From Eretmocerus hayati (lineage: Eukaryota > Arthropoda > Insecta > Hymenoptera > Aphelinidae): a DNA stretch of 64,000 nt. Every line of letters starts with the position of its first letter. Position 1 is the stretch's first letter. Below the pieces are notes generated by a model. The model worked only from the letters and a program-made list of their open reading frames with translations. It was not told the origin of the DNA and ran no database searches. Position numbers and translations under genes: made by a program. The stretch lies in contig CM056742.1 of NCBI GenBank assembly GCA_029851415.1, positions 85,612,748-85,676,747 on the forward strand, read 5' to 3'. Positions 11,649-24,177 of the stretch are shown here, one piece after another.

Positions 11649-13282
11649 TCAGTAAATAGTAGGTAAAATGCCAAAAGTATCTTACGGGTGTGCTGCCTAG
11701 TCGCCATACATACTCTGTCGAAATCGTTCTCTGAATTTGTGTGCTGAAGCATGTATCACCTGACACAACTCATCACGCAATGTTTGGCAGTATTTGCTGT
11801 CTTGGTTGTAAGATGCGTCAAAAGTTGTTCACTGTGCTATAATACACTGTAGCTCGTATGATATAGCTCTAGCCTTCTTCGAGGTATAGGCTAATCATCT
11901 GACATTGTCATCTTCTAATAAAAATGATATGAACATCACGCAGCTTTCTCTGAATCGTCGTTCTGGTTGGATAATTGATAAACTAAAACAAAATTATTCA
12001 CAGTTCAATTTCATAAATCGTTACTCCAAATACTTTTTGAGGAACTAACTACTCTAATGAAGCCACCTTGCAATTCAACGACACCTCCCTAAATAGGAAA
12101 GATATTGAGAAAAGAATCTTTACACCGAAGAAAGCAAAATTAGGATCAACGAGAATCTTTGATGCCTATGCGAGTGAACAAAATTGGTACTGCGTCAGTT
12201 AGTTGTAGTTTAGCAATATTGAAAGCACTAAAGCAGCGAGCTTGTGTTTTAGTGAGATATATCCATACTTCACAAAGTATACCTTGCACCATTCTAGTTT
12301 TGCATTCTTTACTACTTCACCTACCACAGTCTAGCTCTCAAGAGCTACAGAAAAGAACAACCAGGTTACTTAAACTAGTGACAAACATTTTTATTAATTA
12401 GCAATATTTGATCAACTACAATTACATAAATGGGGGAATGATACCATTTGATGATGCAGCACATGTTCAAACATACCAAGAAGACACTGGTGGACATAAA
12501 AACAAATGTTCAATATTATGCTGACTCTTAATTGTGATGAGATGAGGATCTTACTAAATTCATCATGAGTAGAATTTAACTTCATTTTGAGAATGAACAA
12601 TACATTTTATGATATAAATAACGGAAATTACATGTTGGATGGTACACGCTAGACCCATCACAAGAAAGATATCCTCATAATATTGGGATTTCGAGATTGT
12701 CATGATGATTGTCATGTATACCATTATTTCAGCAAAAGTTACGCAACTTATATATTAAAGACAGAATTAATGACAAAATGTAACAAGCATTATACAACTA
12801 AGAATTAGTTCCAGAGATAAATCCATGCGTTACCATCAAAACTAAGAGAGATGACAGTCGAGTGCAATATACCAGTGAGCATCAAGAATAGATGATAATC
12901 AAGTGCAATGAGAGTTAGCAATAAAGATGGATGATAATCAAGCGTGCAATAAGAGTTGGCAACAAACACAGATGAGAATCGAAAGTGCATTAAGGGTTAG
13001 CGAAATCACTCACCACTAATTTTTTGTTGCTGAGAAGTATTTCAAAGCGACTGAAACAAGTATTCATAATAGTGGACGATTCGATATTGAAATGATCATT
13101 GACACGTTTATCAGTATTTCAGCAAAGATGTTCAACTTACACATCTAAGGGCAACATCAAACTAGATGAAAAAATGTTACGAGTCCACTACTGAAAATTT
13201 AGTTCGACAAATAAAACCATGCATTACCCATCAATACAAATATAGGTGATAAATAAGTGCAATGAGAGTCTGAAAAAAACAC
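11649..13282. other. Intergenic gap between convergent transposon genes
   Basis: AT-rich, with no gene seen. It contains a minisatellite-like stretch and, at about 12690-13050, a diverged tandem duplicate of the Myb-like gene's 3' end, both listed separately. Confidence 0.5.
12835..13010. repeat. Minisatellite-like repeat, ~50-bp unit
   Basis: GATGATAATCAAGTGCAATGAGAGTTAGCAA-like units recur three to four times with spacing near 50 bp. A related unit appears again at about 13245-13275, just before the Myb-like gene's stop codon region. Confidence 0.55.
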
Positions 13283-15212
13283 TCACTTCTTCTTCTTGTT
13301 GCGCAAAAGTTCTTCAAAGCTTTCAAGATTCTCTTCTTCTTCTTCTACTTGACGATTGTCATTGTCAGCGACCGGAGCCTCCACCCATATAAAGGGTTGG
13401 GACTCTTGAAATCCTTCATTATTCATCTGCGACTCGTCGAACTCGTTATTTGTTGGGGCATTTCCGAGCCCTAATATCTGATGATCCGCTTGTGCACTCA
13501 ATCTCTTATTTATTTCGGAGGTACTTTCGGAAATATCATCCACTTTCGTCTCCACGCTCCTGATTATCTCGCTTTGATCATGGAACTTTCTATCTATATG
13601 TAACATGACATCTTCCAAGGCTTTTTTGAAAGCTTGGTGGAGTATATCTGCTGCTGTCTTCGGTGCATCTCCCTTGCTGGCCATGGGTTCTGAAAATAAA
13701 ATATTATAAGGTATAGTAACAGGTAAAAACAATTTTCCAGAGTGCAATAAGGGGAAAACTTACCTTCACTCAGAGATGAGCCTATGCGTGCATTCATCTT
13801 AGTGTATATGTCTATTTTAGCTTTTTTATCCAATTTTTTTAATGAAGTTGATGGGTCGATTGATGTACGCTCTTTTTTGATTGTCATTGAAGCAGTTTCA
13901 GCTTCTGATTCAGTGTCAAGACAAATACTATCCACTAGAAAGAAGATAAACAGTACAAAATTAATAACCCTTGATAAAGTTAACTTATTGGCCAGATGAA
14001 AATTCGAAGCGAGTTGGCAGATAATTCTTACATGTACGCTTCACTGGCCGAAGACTGTTAGTCGCTGTACGATTATGATCGCTAATGCTTCGATGACTGT
14101 TCACCTTCATCGATGAAGAAGAGGCTCCATTCGAGAGAGTTTTACCTAAGTTTTAGCAAGATGATTAATTTATGGACCATCAATGACAATTTCAAACATC
14201 AAAACTGGATTCCTTACTTGAGGATACACCGGTCGAAGTGGATCCTAATTGTTTCGTGGAATTGTTTGCACGTCGCGATGCAGCCTGGGCGAGGAGAAAA
14301 GACTTGTCGTCTTCACTATCAGATGAATCATCGTCTGGCATCTCTGGAGCAAAATGACAGTAATTAGTCAGCGCGAAATTCTCGTTATTCATAAAACATA
14401 TATAAATGAGAATTAATTCCCAAGTTGGAATGATATTCAAGATATGAAGATTGTTATTATTTTGATTAGACTATGAATAAAAAAAATGGACGGATGTAAT
14501 AGAGATGAGGAGCAAAGGAAAACAAAACTCACCTTGGCCACGAGACGCAGCAAACTTGATTGGTTTCTTTCCTTTTTTCTGGGAGAAGAATTGCGAAGCA
14601 GAACTCTTCAGTCGAGATCCATAATCTACACTTTCATCGTCGTCATCATCGTCTCCATCGTCGTCATGGTCATCATGGGCCTCGGCGTCACTCATTACGC
14701 CTCCCCAACTGATGATGATGTTGTACACTCTGCTGTGTAGCGCATCGAGAAATGCTGTCGAGCCTCCATTTCTATTCACATTTTTGAGGGTTCGTTTTAC
14801 CAAATCATCCCAAGTCTAGAAAGAATTAAAAGATAGTTGAATTATATTAAGAGAAGAATTTAGTTAACCGCCAAAAAAGAAAGCTGATTCTAACTTCATA
14901 AGGAGATTGACTCATATACAGAATATTATGACATACATTTTTGAGATGAGAGATACATGTTATGAGATACATATTACAGAAGCAAACTCTTGAGTTCAAA
15001 ACAGAAAGAGGATTATGATCAATTTTGAAATTGAAGAAACAAGAAATTACCTTGCGCCACTGTTTTCGTGAGCGTGAGGGCCAGGTTTTTTCAAGGGCAT
15101 TTGTCAACCTCTTCCACTCTCTCTCTCTCCTTTTAATGTTTTGCCGAATTCTAGATTGTTTTCAATGAATGAAACGACAATATCCAACTGCTCCTCAGTG
15201 GCATCGGCATCA
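13283..15212 (-). CDS. Myb/SANT-like Harbinger partner protein, frameshifted
   Basis: Exons in transcript order are 15212-15051, 14815-14533, 14343-14218, 14146-14032, 13934-13764 and 13689-13283, all with GT-AG borders and matching phases. The N-terminal part is a trihelix/Myb-SANT-like fold: TEEQLDIVVSFIENN, then EWKRLTNALEKTWPSRS, then KQWRKTWDDLVK. A long acidic run (DDHDDDGDDDDDD) and Ser-rich linkers follow, then a likely coiled coil (ALEDVMLHIDRKFHDQ) and an acidic C-terminus ending NKKKK. In Harbinger elements such a protein binds the transposon ends and helps import the transposase. An (AG)6 run at about 15117-15128 puts the two halves of the DNA-binding domain in different frames; five units would restore the frame. 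The start exon was not found; 15241-15356 on this strand is one open candidate. Confidence 0.7.
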
Positions 15213-17489
15213 CTGAAAAAGAAAGCAAATAAGAATTAATGAAGTTGATTTTATTGAAGATCTAGGTACACATAGGGTCGGGGGAAAAATTGGTAAGCTA
15301 ATTCAACGACGCCCTTCTTCCACGAATTTCTGAGGTCAAACTGTAATATTTCCAAGCGGGTAATTAGTTTAGCAATAAACATAAAAGAGCGTCACATATT
15401 CAGAAAGTAGAATCGTATACAAAAAATGGTTAATCTGATAAATCAAGTAGGCTGGTTGTACCTATCAGCCGTTTAAGCCATCAAGGCTCGCATAAAGAGT
15501 ACCTTAGACTCTTGTTCAAGTTTCAACCTCGAATAATGATCAAAGACTATTGACTATATCAAATGCTGTTCGTGGAAATGCTCAATCCTTGGTAAGAACT
15601 TCTTTCGTGCCTAAACAATATTGCTTCTGAGGAAAATGAGTAGGAGTAATGTGAATATCCAATTTATATTTTTCAAGACCTTTCTCTTGGACCTTACAAT
15701 TAGGAGTGCGGGGAAGAAGCTTTTGTGATTGCAGATATTGTGAATGAATTTTATGCCAATCACAGTTATTATCTCAACAGAGCAAATAAAATGAAAGATA
15801 GTAGTGATGAACTCATCCTGGCTTTACGTTTGTGGTTGGACAAATATCTTAGAAAACTGCTTTTACAAAACCTCATCAAGATTGCAAATTTCTTTCAAAT
15901 AATTTTCTCATGAGAATAAGAACTGAAAATGTAACTGATACTATATCGACAGTAATAAGCGATTACTCTGTTTAATGAGATTCTGATGTATTCTGATGTA
16001 ATATATTCCCCATGAAGAGTGTGTATGTACTCTACTCTCAGCGAGATTTTCTAATCACATGCCTCACTGTTTACATTTTCCTAGCTGTAGCCAGGCCTGG
16101 CTGGAGCCAATGTACCCAATCTCAATTGTATTTCTGATATTCATAATTTTCATCAGATTGCACGTCATTCGCGTGAATAATCACGAAATACGTATTTATC
16201 GATGAATTGAAATGTATATAGACTAGATTAGTTCATACATAGCCTAGAGATTGGAGAGACACTACTGTGACTTGGATGAATTTCCTTTCATGACTTATTT
16301 AACAAATTTTCAATATCTCAAAATCACACATTTGATTACTCTGATCTCATAAGTACACAATGATTTCATCTAGACTTTTATAATCACAATTTCTCTACAT
16401 GAATTCAGATAAAAATTAAAAGACTCGTTGGAAGCAAACGTTTCGCACTCAGTAGAAAGAGCTCGCAAAATTGTGAACATTGGTGATGCTCAAAGAATCA
16501 TCCCAAACAGCCGAGCTACAAGCAACGCTGAAATATAGTTCTGTAACAATCTGAGCATCGCAAAGTGCTGATAAATCGCATGGCACCTGGCGATGCCTCG
16601 GAAAATCTCTACGAAAAGCAGATTAGTTGAAACAAAGGAAAGAGACAGCTGACGATCATGATAATCAACGATTGAGCAACAGCTCGTGGCTCGCGACTCT
16701 TTTTTTTGTTCTCTAGCTTCAAATACCCGACAGAATCTGGCGATCCTCCGGTGGCTTTGCCGGCACTCTTGTGCACCTAATGCACGTATAGCTGCGATGT
16801 TTAGAATGCGAAAAAAGAGCCGTTTGAGTTACTTCAGCGTTCATCATTTGTTCACGAGTAGGCAATTTAGCGATTCAACTATCGAGAAAAAAGACTTGAA
16901 GCAGGATTTCGCGAATGCGTCGGAAGCGGGTTACAAGTATCAATGTCTTACACCGAATTTGCAAATGGCCGACTCATTGCTGCAGAGTTGGAAAGATATT
17001 ATTGGACACAAAAAATTTCACAATCGTATATCCTTCACGCGTGAACCGTTCGACACAGGGCTCAATTAGGTATCCTGGTTCTAGCGAGTCTATCGATTTG
17101 AGCAATTAATTCCTATGATTCGACTAGAATTGTTTCTTATGACCGGTGGAGAGAGACAGGCGAGCGTTGGCTCGGAGAAAGGTGGCTAGGCTTAGGTAGC
17201 TAATTCACCCACGCATTCCGAAATAGGGCTGAATCAAAGTTGATACTTACGACAAAAAAGATTTTCTTGAAGTCTTCAGAGGCTTCATAGTGGTTGAAAA
17301 AAACTGCAAAGCAGAGACTTCAGAGACAAAATGCGGGACCACGGGGCTTCACTGCGCTGGAGATTTCGACCGTTCACCAAGCTGTCGCTGCTCCAAGTCA
17401 GTGAACGAGTTTTGGCTCGGCAAGCGGCAACTTGCCACCGCTGGCGGAAGCTTGGTGAGCTCGGGGCGGGGAGGGCGAGCGCAGCGCCA
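15213..17489. other. No recognisable gene
   Basis: This stretch is AT-rich up to about 17130 and becomes GC-rich from about 17330. An open stretch on the - strand (about 15356-15241), after an ATTACAG acceptor, could be an upstream exon of the Myb-like gene. I see no other supported coding region. Confidence 0.35.
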
Positions 17490-18790
17490 CCGCTGAGGGC
17501 CACCCGAGTAGGAATCTGGTATGGCGCGCTGTACGTGCACGTCTGGGCCAAATACTGGCAAGCGCATGCCCGCCGGATCGGCATGTGTAATGCTCTTTGG
17601 CGCTTAGGCCAAACACGGCGCTCATATGGCGGGGGTATGATACTAACACCATCATGCGCTGCCGTTCATCGCTGTGCTTCGGCATGGCTCGCCGACTCAG
17701 CGCCGTTCTTGCGCTAAGAGGCAAAATGAAAATTGAAAATCTCGTTAGTTTTGGTTGGCAGATGAATCATCGAGTCATCGTTCTTTTTTCAGTTAATTGC
17801 TAATATAATTGAATTCGACAATTCTTCATGACGGCTACTAAATTGTAAGGAAGTTGGACTGATTTGAAAATGCTCATGCACTTTTTAAAATTTACTTCCT
17901 CCAGTTAATGTAAACCTTGAAGCTAGAGAATAATTCTTCTATAACCCGATGGATGATTCTGACGAAAGTGATCCCGCTTGCCAACTATATAATATGGATC
18001 GATCGATGCTTTCTTTGGGAATTGTAACGTCATACGAATTTCGAAGGATGATATTCTTTTGTGGAAATATTTTCTATTTATGATAGATTTTTAAAATAAT
18101 CTCACGCCTTCCTTCCATGCGAAACAACTCATTAGTTCTCGGAATGAGGCGTTTGAATTGCATTAAATTGTCTTTTCGGAGTTTCCGTAATATCAGCCTC
18201 CATGCAGCATAATGTAATATCACATGTTGTTACTTCATCACGAAAAATCGAAGAAATTGTCATGATTATCCCATTTAAGCAGTGGAAAGGGGCGAATGAT
18301 TCTTCGTGTCTCACTCGCGAGCAAAGATTTTTTATTAGGCTGAAATAGAGCACCCCAGAAAATTGATCGAGAAATAGGATCAGTTCTCATCAGTGACTCC
18401 CGATTCACTCGAATAAACTCATGATATCAGCCAATTAAAGAGTCGCCGAGTGCAAATTAGACTGTAATTATCACTCCACATTTCATATTCCATCCATAAT
18501 GATCAAAGATTCTCAAGAATAATGTGAAAAACATCCCCAAGTGCAACTTTCATTTTGCCTTTTGGTGCACGAACGGCGCTGAGTCGGCGAGTCATGCCGA
18601 AGCACAGCGATGAACGGCAGCGCATGATGGTGTTAGTATCATACCACCACTATACGAGCGCCGTGTTTGGCCCAAGCGCCAAAAAGCATTACACAGCCAA
18701 GTTTGGCGCAGACACTGAAAAACGGCGCGTCGAGTTCGGCCCAACTCTGCGCCAAGTTTGGATTCTTACTCGGGGCAGTGGCCACCACCT
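17490..18790. mobile_element. Foldback element with GC-rich arms
   Basis: 17490-17733 matches 18548-18790 in reverse complement. The shared core includes ATGCCGAAGCACAGCGATGA and GCATGATGGTGTTAGTATCA. The outer parts of the arms have diverged and contain repeated TTTGGC/GCGCC motifs. The ~815-bp loop is AT-rich and has no gene. The arms are far richer in GC than their surroundings, so both strands show spurious ORFs. I could not place the exact ends or a target duplication. Confidence 0.6.
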
Positions 18791-19247
18791 TTCTGTCTCA
18801 TACCACCTCATAATCCACTATTGTTTAAACAAATTCTCTGAAATTGTTTATGAAGGGCTCAAACTATTTTCCTAGAATAATTCAGTGGACTTCGAGCAAA
18901 AAAGATCTCTAGATATTTTTTCCTAAACTTGATCGTCTTCGAGTAATAGCAATGCCAGTTCCGCGACTTGCAACCCTCAATGCGGCGCTTTCATGAATGC
19001 ACTTAGAGTTGCAAGCCGCGGAATTGGCCATTCCCATTATTCGAAAACAATCAAGACTAGGATAAAATATCTGGAGATCTCTTCTGCTCCAAATTCACTG
19101 AATTATCTTGTGGTCTATTATAAATAATAATTATTGTGCAGCTCCTCGATTCCCCTTCTATATGTGACAATTTTCCAACCTGATGTTAACAGTGTGAAGC
19201 AAACAAAATAGTCCGGGAGACGTTGCCGCGGATGAGGTGCAACTGTA
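18791..19247. other. No recognisable gene
   Basis: AT-rich. A short imperfect inverted repeat around ATTCCGCGGCTTGCAACTC and its relative (18957-19035) is visible. No coding region is supported. Confidence 0.4.
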
Positions 19248-19249
19248 TA

Positions 19250-20169
19250 CACTACCGTTCGAAAGTTTCGTGCACGCCTAAAAAAAAAATTTCGATTTTG
19301 CTCACTCGACTGCTTGGATCTCCTTGGTCCAAAATAACTCTACTTGGGCTCATTTTGTAGCTTTTTCCAAGTAGCTTAAGAGCTGTTTGTTATTATTTCT
19401 GCGCAGCTCAATAGATTCTTGCAAAATCAATCTGAAGCCTTGTAGAGTTTCATGAAAATCGGGTCATTATGCAAACCTCTGCAAGTCTGGCGGAAATTGA
19501 TGGATTTAGATGATTCAAAAAGCACCTTAAAGTAGAAGTCAAGAGCTTTAAAATCTGTTTTTGAAAATTATTCTAGATTATTTCTGGTCTGAGCTGTTAC
19601 TGTTTTTGTAAGGAAAGATTTTTCTCGAAGAAGAGTCCCAAAAATCACAAAAGGTGACGAAATCGGGCTCACGGTGGCATTCCTCTGACTTTTCCAAGTT
19701 TTTCCGTGTTGTTGGTGAGAGGAACCAAGACCAGTGCTTACACTTGTGAAAAAATTAGTCCATTCATAATTTCTCAATGTCTGGTCTTTTTTTCAAGAAA
19801 AATCATCCTCTACAAAAAGTGTCATAGCTCGGACCAGAAACATACTAAAATAATTTTCAGAAACGGATTTTGAAGCTTTTGACTTATACTTTCAGATGCT
19901 CCTTGAATCATCTAGCTCCATCAATTTCCGCCAGACTTGCGAAGGTTTGCGTAATGGCCTGATTTTTGTGAAATTCTACAAGGCTTCAGATTAATTTTGC
20001 AAGAATCTATTGAGCTGTGCAGAAAAAATACCAAATATTTCTTAAAGTGCTTGAAAAAAGGCTACAAAATGAGCTCAAGTACAGCTGATTTGGACCAAGG
20101 AGATCCGAACAGTCGAGTGAGCAAAACCGAATTTTTTTTTAGGTGTGCACAAACTTGTGACCGGTGGTG
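19250..20169. mobile_element. Tc1/mariner-type palindromic MITE, 920 bp, TA duplication
   Basis: The outer ends CACTACCGTTCGAAAGTTTCG and CACCACCGGTCACAAGTTTGT (reverse strand) match, and TA flanks both sides (19248-19249, 20170-20171). The whole unit folds back on itself: arms of about 370-430 bp, for example TTGCTCACTCGACTG against CAGTCGAGTGAGCAA, around a short loop near 19620-19790. There is no transposase; it would be moved in trans. The CACTACCG...AAAGTTT end resembles Tc1-like termini and TA is the Tc1/mariner target. Confidence 0.75.
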
Positions 20170-21810
20170 TATACGTGCGTGCGAGCAGAGTTGTAAGAGA
20201 ATTAGAAACGCTACTTCACGTAGAATACCACTATACCAGCGAACACGGCTGCCAAATCCTAAGTTAGTTATTAATAACTGGTTGGTTTAGCGATTTGCAG
20301 CCACCTTACTAACCAAAGTATATCTTGAGATGTAATGAGATGTAAGTGAGATGGGCCATGGCCACGAACCATGAGGTGGAACCCAGATCACACTAAATTT
20401 GTCACATTTCCACCGTATTTCCAGCTTTTCCGCGAAAGAGAGCCGATTGGCCAAATCCGCTGTAGAATCGGAGAAGGGAAGCAAGGCGAAGTGTAATAAA
20501 TTTGAATTGCGTGGGTCCCACCACTACTCCCTTTCTCCTCTGGGCAATTGGTGGCCATCTTGGCTCACCCCCCTTTCTCCTCTGGGCACTTGGTGGCCAT
20601 CTTGGCTCACCCCCCTTTCTCCTTTGGCCTCCTCTCTCCTGCCTCATATTTCAGAGCGAGATTTCACCGGCAACAATTTGCGATTCTACACAAAATCATA
20701 TCTTCGAACAAGTACACATATAATTTAGATACAAATTCACTGACAAGTGAGTTCGTTTAATCTTCAATGAAAGCGTGGAAAGAACAACAACTCACATAGA
20801 CACGGACAAAGGGCCTCAAAGATGGGCCTCTCTTAAGTTTGGAATGCTTCATATAGAAAAAGAGCTACATACAATCCATAGATTTCCGCGAGAGGAATGA
20901 AATTGTTTGAGCATTTTTTAGATACAAGGATGTTTGTTGAAGAAAATATGCGATTAAATGGAAAAACCGACCAAAATTTTGCTGTCACAAAAACAAAGCT
21001 TTCTCTTTGGAGAAAGCAAAATAAGAATAATATAAGATGATTTGAATATGCGCTCTTCTAACTAAAAGAGGATAAAAATAATATTAAACTACTAGAAGTG
21101 AAGCTTTAAATCATAGAGGTACAGCGCACGAAGTACTCCACACACAAGGAAACAACATAAATTTATTTCGAGAATCACCAATCAAATTTTTTGTCAATCT
21201 GCTCGGAAATCCGACATAGACCTATTTGTTAACCCGAAAGCGTCCGTATAATACAATGACCTTATTTGAGAAATGCCTCCTCGCGAACTTGGATTAAATT
21301 GAGATCTTACTGAGAAAATTTCAGCCAGGCGAGGCAATTTACAAATTTCTTTGGTGAATTCGATATTTTCAAATTTGGATTAAGTTGCGGGTTTTAAATA
21401 ATTGAATCTCGCGGTGGCATAAGAGCTCTATCTTCGAGGGATCTACCCGGGTATTGCTCCTAGCATAACACTTTTAGGCTCAGAGAATAATCAAGCATAA
21501 TGCAAATCAAGCATAAAGAGGATAATCAGCCGTGCAAGTTACTTATTGATTTCAACCACCTTAATTTTGATTCCATTCTCATCAATAAGCTTCTCTTCGA
21601 TCGCAGACACGCGTACATGCCAAAGCAACGATTTTAGCATGCAGCCACGTCAGCAGATAAAAAAGAGTTGCATAATCGATTTGATTAACAAAAATAGTTC
21701 GAACGCTCATTGATTATCCGTGATTAATATACAGGGAGTTTTAATTAGAATATACGATATAAATTGCCACAGAGGATTCGCCCAGCTGGCGGAGAATGTT
21801 TCTTATGACG
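20170..21810. other. Mostly featureless, with a small tandem repeat
   Basis: No gene is supported. The stretch 20290-20520 is less AT-rich than the rest. A short tandem repeat at 20528-20640 is listed separately. Confidence 0.4.
20528..20640. repeat. 43-bp tandem repeat, ~2.6 copies
   Basis: The unit starts CCCTTTCTCCTCTGGGCA and ends GCCATCTTGGCTCACCC. Two full copies and one partial copy are present. It makes overlapping ORFs on both strands that are not genes. Confidence 0.85.
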
Positions 21811-22099
21811 TACAGTCCCTATACCATTAATAATGGAGCATGCATACCTATACTGATTCGGCGATAACTCCAATCTTCTCGGGTCTAAATTGGCGTTTAA
21901 AAAATAATTCTGAAGGTCATGAAAAGACCTCTCATAAATCATGTAAGACGAATATTCTTTCCAATTTTTTTAGTGGGTCCAAATCAATGATAAAAGTGGA
22001 AAAAAAATTTACTTCAATCAATCACTTGTCATTTTGACGGAGATAAGTCCATCAGAAAAATTCTTGCAGCATCTTGTAGGTCTGTTCAAGACCTACAAT

Positions 22100-22638
22100 T
22101 GGCTTTTTTAAAAATATTCTACGGCCTTTTTAAACCAAAATAGAGCCATTCTACGGCTAACATGTAACACATGCGAATCCGAGTGGCGCAGAGGTTTGAT
22201 ATTCTCAAGTTTCGATTTTTAATGCAAAAAAATCATCATCGAAAATGTTCAGAATACATGATTTCTAAGTAAAATTGTCTCAATTTTTCGAAAATTGAGT
22301 CAGAATTACTCTATAAGGTAACGAAAATGATTTAAAGGACGTTTTCTGCCCGAAACCGAGGTTTTCTCGTCAATTTTTGATTCTATGGACATTTAAATCA
22401 TTGTCGTCACCTTGTAGAGAAGTTCTGACTTCATTTCCGAAAAATTGAGCCAATTTTACGTACAAATCATGTATTCTGACCACTTCCGATGATGATTTTT
22501 TGCTTTAAAAATCGAAGCTTGAGAATATCAAACCTCTGCGCCACTCATCGACTATATGGATTCGCATGTATCACATGTTAGCCGTAGAATGGCTCTATTT
22601 TGGATTAAAAAGGTCGTAGAAAATTTAAAAAAGAAGCA
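22100..22638. mobile_element. Nested foldback MITE with tRNA-like A box
   Basis: The arms pair from GGCTTTTTTAAAAATATTCTACGG inwards to about 22330, and about 22400-22638 on the other side. TGGCGCAGAGG, present in both arms, resembles an RNA polymerase III A box, so a tRNA-related origin of the arm is possible. It lies directly beside the inner edge of the enclosing foldback. Confidence 0.6.
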
Positions 22639-23054
22639 AATTCTAAGGTAACTGTGCCTAGTTTGGCCCATTCAAGGTTTCCAATATATGCACCCGCAGA
22701 CCTTGCCGCGCATTTTTCATGATTGTTACGTTAAAATATGAGAAACTAACGTTCTGGACCTATCCTCAATGACCCGCGCATTTCTCACAACAAAAACGTG
22801 GTTATCGGCACTTTCGACTTCTTTTTAGTTGGTCACTAAAAGCTATGCCGAACAAAATTGATGTGATCAATTCCAGCGTACTTAAACTCATTTTCTTTGT
22901 CATTATCCCAACTTCAGAATACTTTTTGAAGAATTGCGAAATTCGATTTCTAGCAGAATCTACGTCCATATTACTAAAAAAGTGGAATGCTCCTTTCCCC
23001 CATAGTCTTTTTCCAAACTCGTTGTTCACTACATTCAAATACATCGATCTCACA

Positions 23055-23378
23055 AAGGGAGTCCGGAGTCTCTGGGTTCTGAAATCTCACCAAAATTTTT
23101 TTACAGTTTCGTACCACCTAGAATATGAAGATCCCAAAGTAAGTCTGTCAAATGGGCCTCCCGTTCAGAGCTACAGCCTATGACGTTAGCATTGCCCATA
23201 TAGGCCCATGTTAAAGAGTGATATATATAGATATACCAGCAATGTTGACGTTTCTAGCTGTAGCTCAGAACAGAAGGCCCATTTGGCAGAGTTGCTTTAG
23301 ATTCTTCATATTCTAGGTGGTACGAAACTGTAAAAATTTTGGTGAGATTTCAGGACCCGGAGACTCCGGACTCCCCTT
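23055..23378. mobile_element. 325-bp palindromic MITE, copy 1
   Basis: The ends AAGGGAGTCCGGAGTCTC and GAGACTCCGGACTCCCCTT pair, and the inner arms GTTTCGTACCACCTAGAATATG and CATATTCTAGGTGGTACGAAAC pair as well. The centre, TGCCCATATAGGCCCATGTTAAAGAG, recurs in copy 2 at 31900-32227, which shows a dispersed family. Confidence 0.8.
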
Positions 23379-24177
23379 GTCAGTAAAAAAATTTGAAAAA
23401 GGATAAAAAAAAGCTACAAAATGAGCTAAAGCACGTGTTATTTGGAGGTCTAGGAGCCGAAATATCCCGATTATACGAAAAACCCGTATAATCTCATGGA
23501 GATAGGCCTCTTTCCCACGTGGGCGAAAATTAAGAATACACTGTTGAAAACTCGCAAACAATCTTCTTTTGCAAAAATTGAGATATCTCGTCTCCAATTT
23601 ATTGGAATGGAACGTTCGTTAGCTCATTTTAAAGGTCTTGAAACAAGCTTCAATGTGAGCTCAAGTGTGTTGGAAAATATGGAGATGAATCAGGATGGCG
23701 AGCAAAAAAAAGTAGTGGGGGCAAATTAGGCACACTTACCTCAGGTCTTGGAAAGACCTACAAAATGCCACAAGAACTTTTCTGATAAACTCATCCCCGT
23801 CAAAATAACAGGTGATTGATTGAAGTCAATTTTTCCCCATTTTTGTCATTGATTTGGACACACTAAAAAAAAATTGGAAAAAATATTCGTCTTACGATTT
23901 GCAAGGTCTTTTCATGACCTTCAACATTCTTTTTTAAACGCCCTTGTAGACCCAATAAGATTGGAGTTATCGTCGAATCAGTACAGGTATGCTCGTTCCA
24001 TTATTTATGGTAGGGGCTGTAAGTTAAAAACTTAGCTCAAAATCGAAACTGTTCTGTACAAGAGTCACGATAACTCTATGTCAAAATGAGGCCACGTAAG
24101 AAGTCTTTGCAACCATTGAAATGACAGCAGCGAAAGGTAATTTACATCGAATTGACGGACAGTATTCTGATACTCAC

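Larger units (their letters stand above)
21811..24021. mobile_element. Foldback element, 2.2 kb, with nested palindromes
   Basis: 21811-22098 matches 23743-24021 in reverse complement, for example TACTGATTCGGCGATAACTC against GAGTTATCGTCGAATCAGTA, and AAGGTCATGAAAAGACCT in both arms. Two further palindromes lie between the arms (22100-22638 and 23055-23378). The interior has no recognised transposase. Exact ends and target duplication were not settled. Confidence 0.7.

Noticed and set aside
17285..17724. Several overlapping open frames of 70-130 codons on both strands
   Set aside because: They come from the GC-rich foldback arms, which contain few stop codons by composition. They have no motifs, and the same sequence is open on the opposite strand in the other arm.
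20399..20760. Four overlapping frames around the 43-bp repeat
   Set aside because: They are generated by the tandem unit, and the repeat-encoded peptide has no family resemblance.
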